From the NCBI GenBank assembly GCA_018242295.1, contig JAFECE010000011.1:1054001-1118000 (forward strand): DNA of 64,000 nucleotides, written 5' to 3'. Positions 63,749 through 64,000 of this stretch are shown piece after piece (within the stretch, counting starts at the first letter, position 1; each line of letters opens with the position of its first letter). Source of the DNA: Pseudomonadota bacterium (GTDB taxonomy: Bacteria > Pseudomonadota > Alphaproteobacteria > Rhizobiales > Hyphomicrobiaceae). A program made the translations under genes and the position numbers. Below the pieces are notes generated by a model. That model searched no databases. It had not been told where the DNA came from and saw only the letters and a program-made list of their open reading frames with translations.

Positions 63749-64000
63749 TCATTCGCCGGCAACCGTCGTTGCCACGACTTCAGGTCTCGACTTTCGCCAT
63801 GGCATCTGGCCGCGATCGGCCATGTCTTCAAGAACTTGCCTGTCACGGAGCGTGTCCATCGAACGCCAGAAGCTCGTATGCTTGTATGCCATGAGCTTTC
63901 CCTCCGCGATCAGACGGCTGAAGGGTTCGAGAACTAGCTCTTCGCCGGCACGCATGTAGTTGAAAATCTCTTTGCGGAAAAGAAAATATCCGCCGTTAAT
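63749..64000 (-). CDS. rfbF: Glucose-1-phosphate cytidylyltransferase, C-terminal part
   Basis: The frame is open to the window end, so only the last ~83 codons are present. INGGYFLFRKEIFNYMRAGE, EPFSRLIAEGKLMAYKH and SFWRSMDTLRDRQVLEDM are typical of RfbF-type NTP transferases, which make CDP-glucose from CTP and glucose 1-phosphate. This begins a CDP-sugar (probably deoxysugar) module beyond the window, next to the class III aminotransferase. Confidence 0.85.
   Translation of the reverse strand: MNGGYFLFRKEIFNYMRAGEELVLEPFSRLIAEGKLMAYKHTSFWRSMDTLRDRQVLEDMADRGQMPWRKSRPEVVATTVAGE

Noticed and set aside
1-64000. CRISPR array, tRNA or rRNA genes
   Set aside because: No regularly spaced repeat array, cloverleaf or rRNA-like stretch was noticed by eye; a tRNAscan or repeat scan would be needed to exclude small ones.

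Overview
The window looks like the chromosome of an alphaproteobacterium, most likely of the order Hyphomicrobiales (rhizobia, Hyphomicrobium and relatives). The main pointers are an arsenic operon built around an AqpS-type aquaglyceroporin, an exopolysaccharide locus with ExoP-, ExoY-, ExoF- and ExoK-like parts, and many GTG/TTG starts. No rRNA, tRNA or CRISPR array was seen. The genus is not resolved.

Layout. (1) 1-1321: the 3' part of a canonical glycerol kinase. (2) 1519-9825: an accessory block with a HipA-like kinase/DUF3037 pair, then a 1552-residue protein (serine hydrolase, TPR-like middle, PIN-like end) overlapping a 639-residue protein of unknown family. This is the best candidate here for a little-described conflict or defence system. 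(3) 10094-11434: a tyrosine recombinase under a near-consensus promoter and a small unknown protein. (4) 11576-14317: a compact arsR-arsC-aqpS-arsC-arsH operon with a palindromic operator. (5) 14416-25501: a prophage remnant with a tape-measure-like protein, two related tail-chaperone-like proteins (one with a convincing -1 frameshift extension), small unknown genes, a DUF1376 replication protein, a DnaB helicase and an excisionase-like HTH protein. Terminase, portal and capsid genes are absent. (6) 25502-32413: ordinary chromosome with two LysR regulators, a DUF2182 fragment, secreted proteins, and a DUF2938/FAD oxidoreductase/SDR group.

(7) 32743-38699: a probable metal (zinc) homeostasis stretch. 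It holds a histidine-rich tandem-repeat protein, a secreted L,D-transpeptidase-like protein, a DUF2946 protein and a TonB-dependent receptor. AT-rich, Zur-like boxes precede the first and the third. A MscS-like membrane protein follows. (8) 38798-45451: a catabolic operon with an APC permease, a GlpA-like dehydrogenase with a [2Fe-2S] tail, a second FAD oxidoreductase and a divergent FGGY kinase, run by a divergent DeoR regulator with two 14-bp direct repeats.

(9) 45600-64000: a large exopolysaccharide locus. It contains an ExoY-like initiating phosphotransferase, an ExoP-like co-polymerase/kinase, a Wzy-like polymerase, an ExoF-like export protein, six proteins that are glycosyltransferases or a pyruvyltransferase, a GH16 glucanase, a LuxR regulator with a degenerate receiver, a class III aminotransferase, and the start of a nucleotide-sugar module (glucose-1-phosphate cytidylyltransferase, cut by the window end). 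Together these cover initiation on lipid carrier, repeat-unit assembly with pyruvyl decoration, polymerisation, export and trimming.
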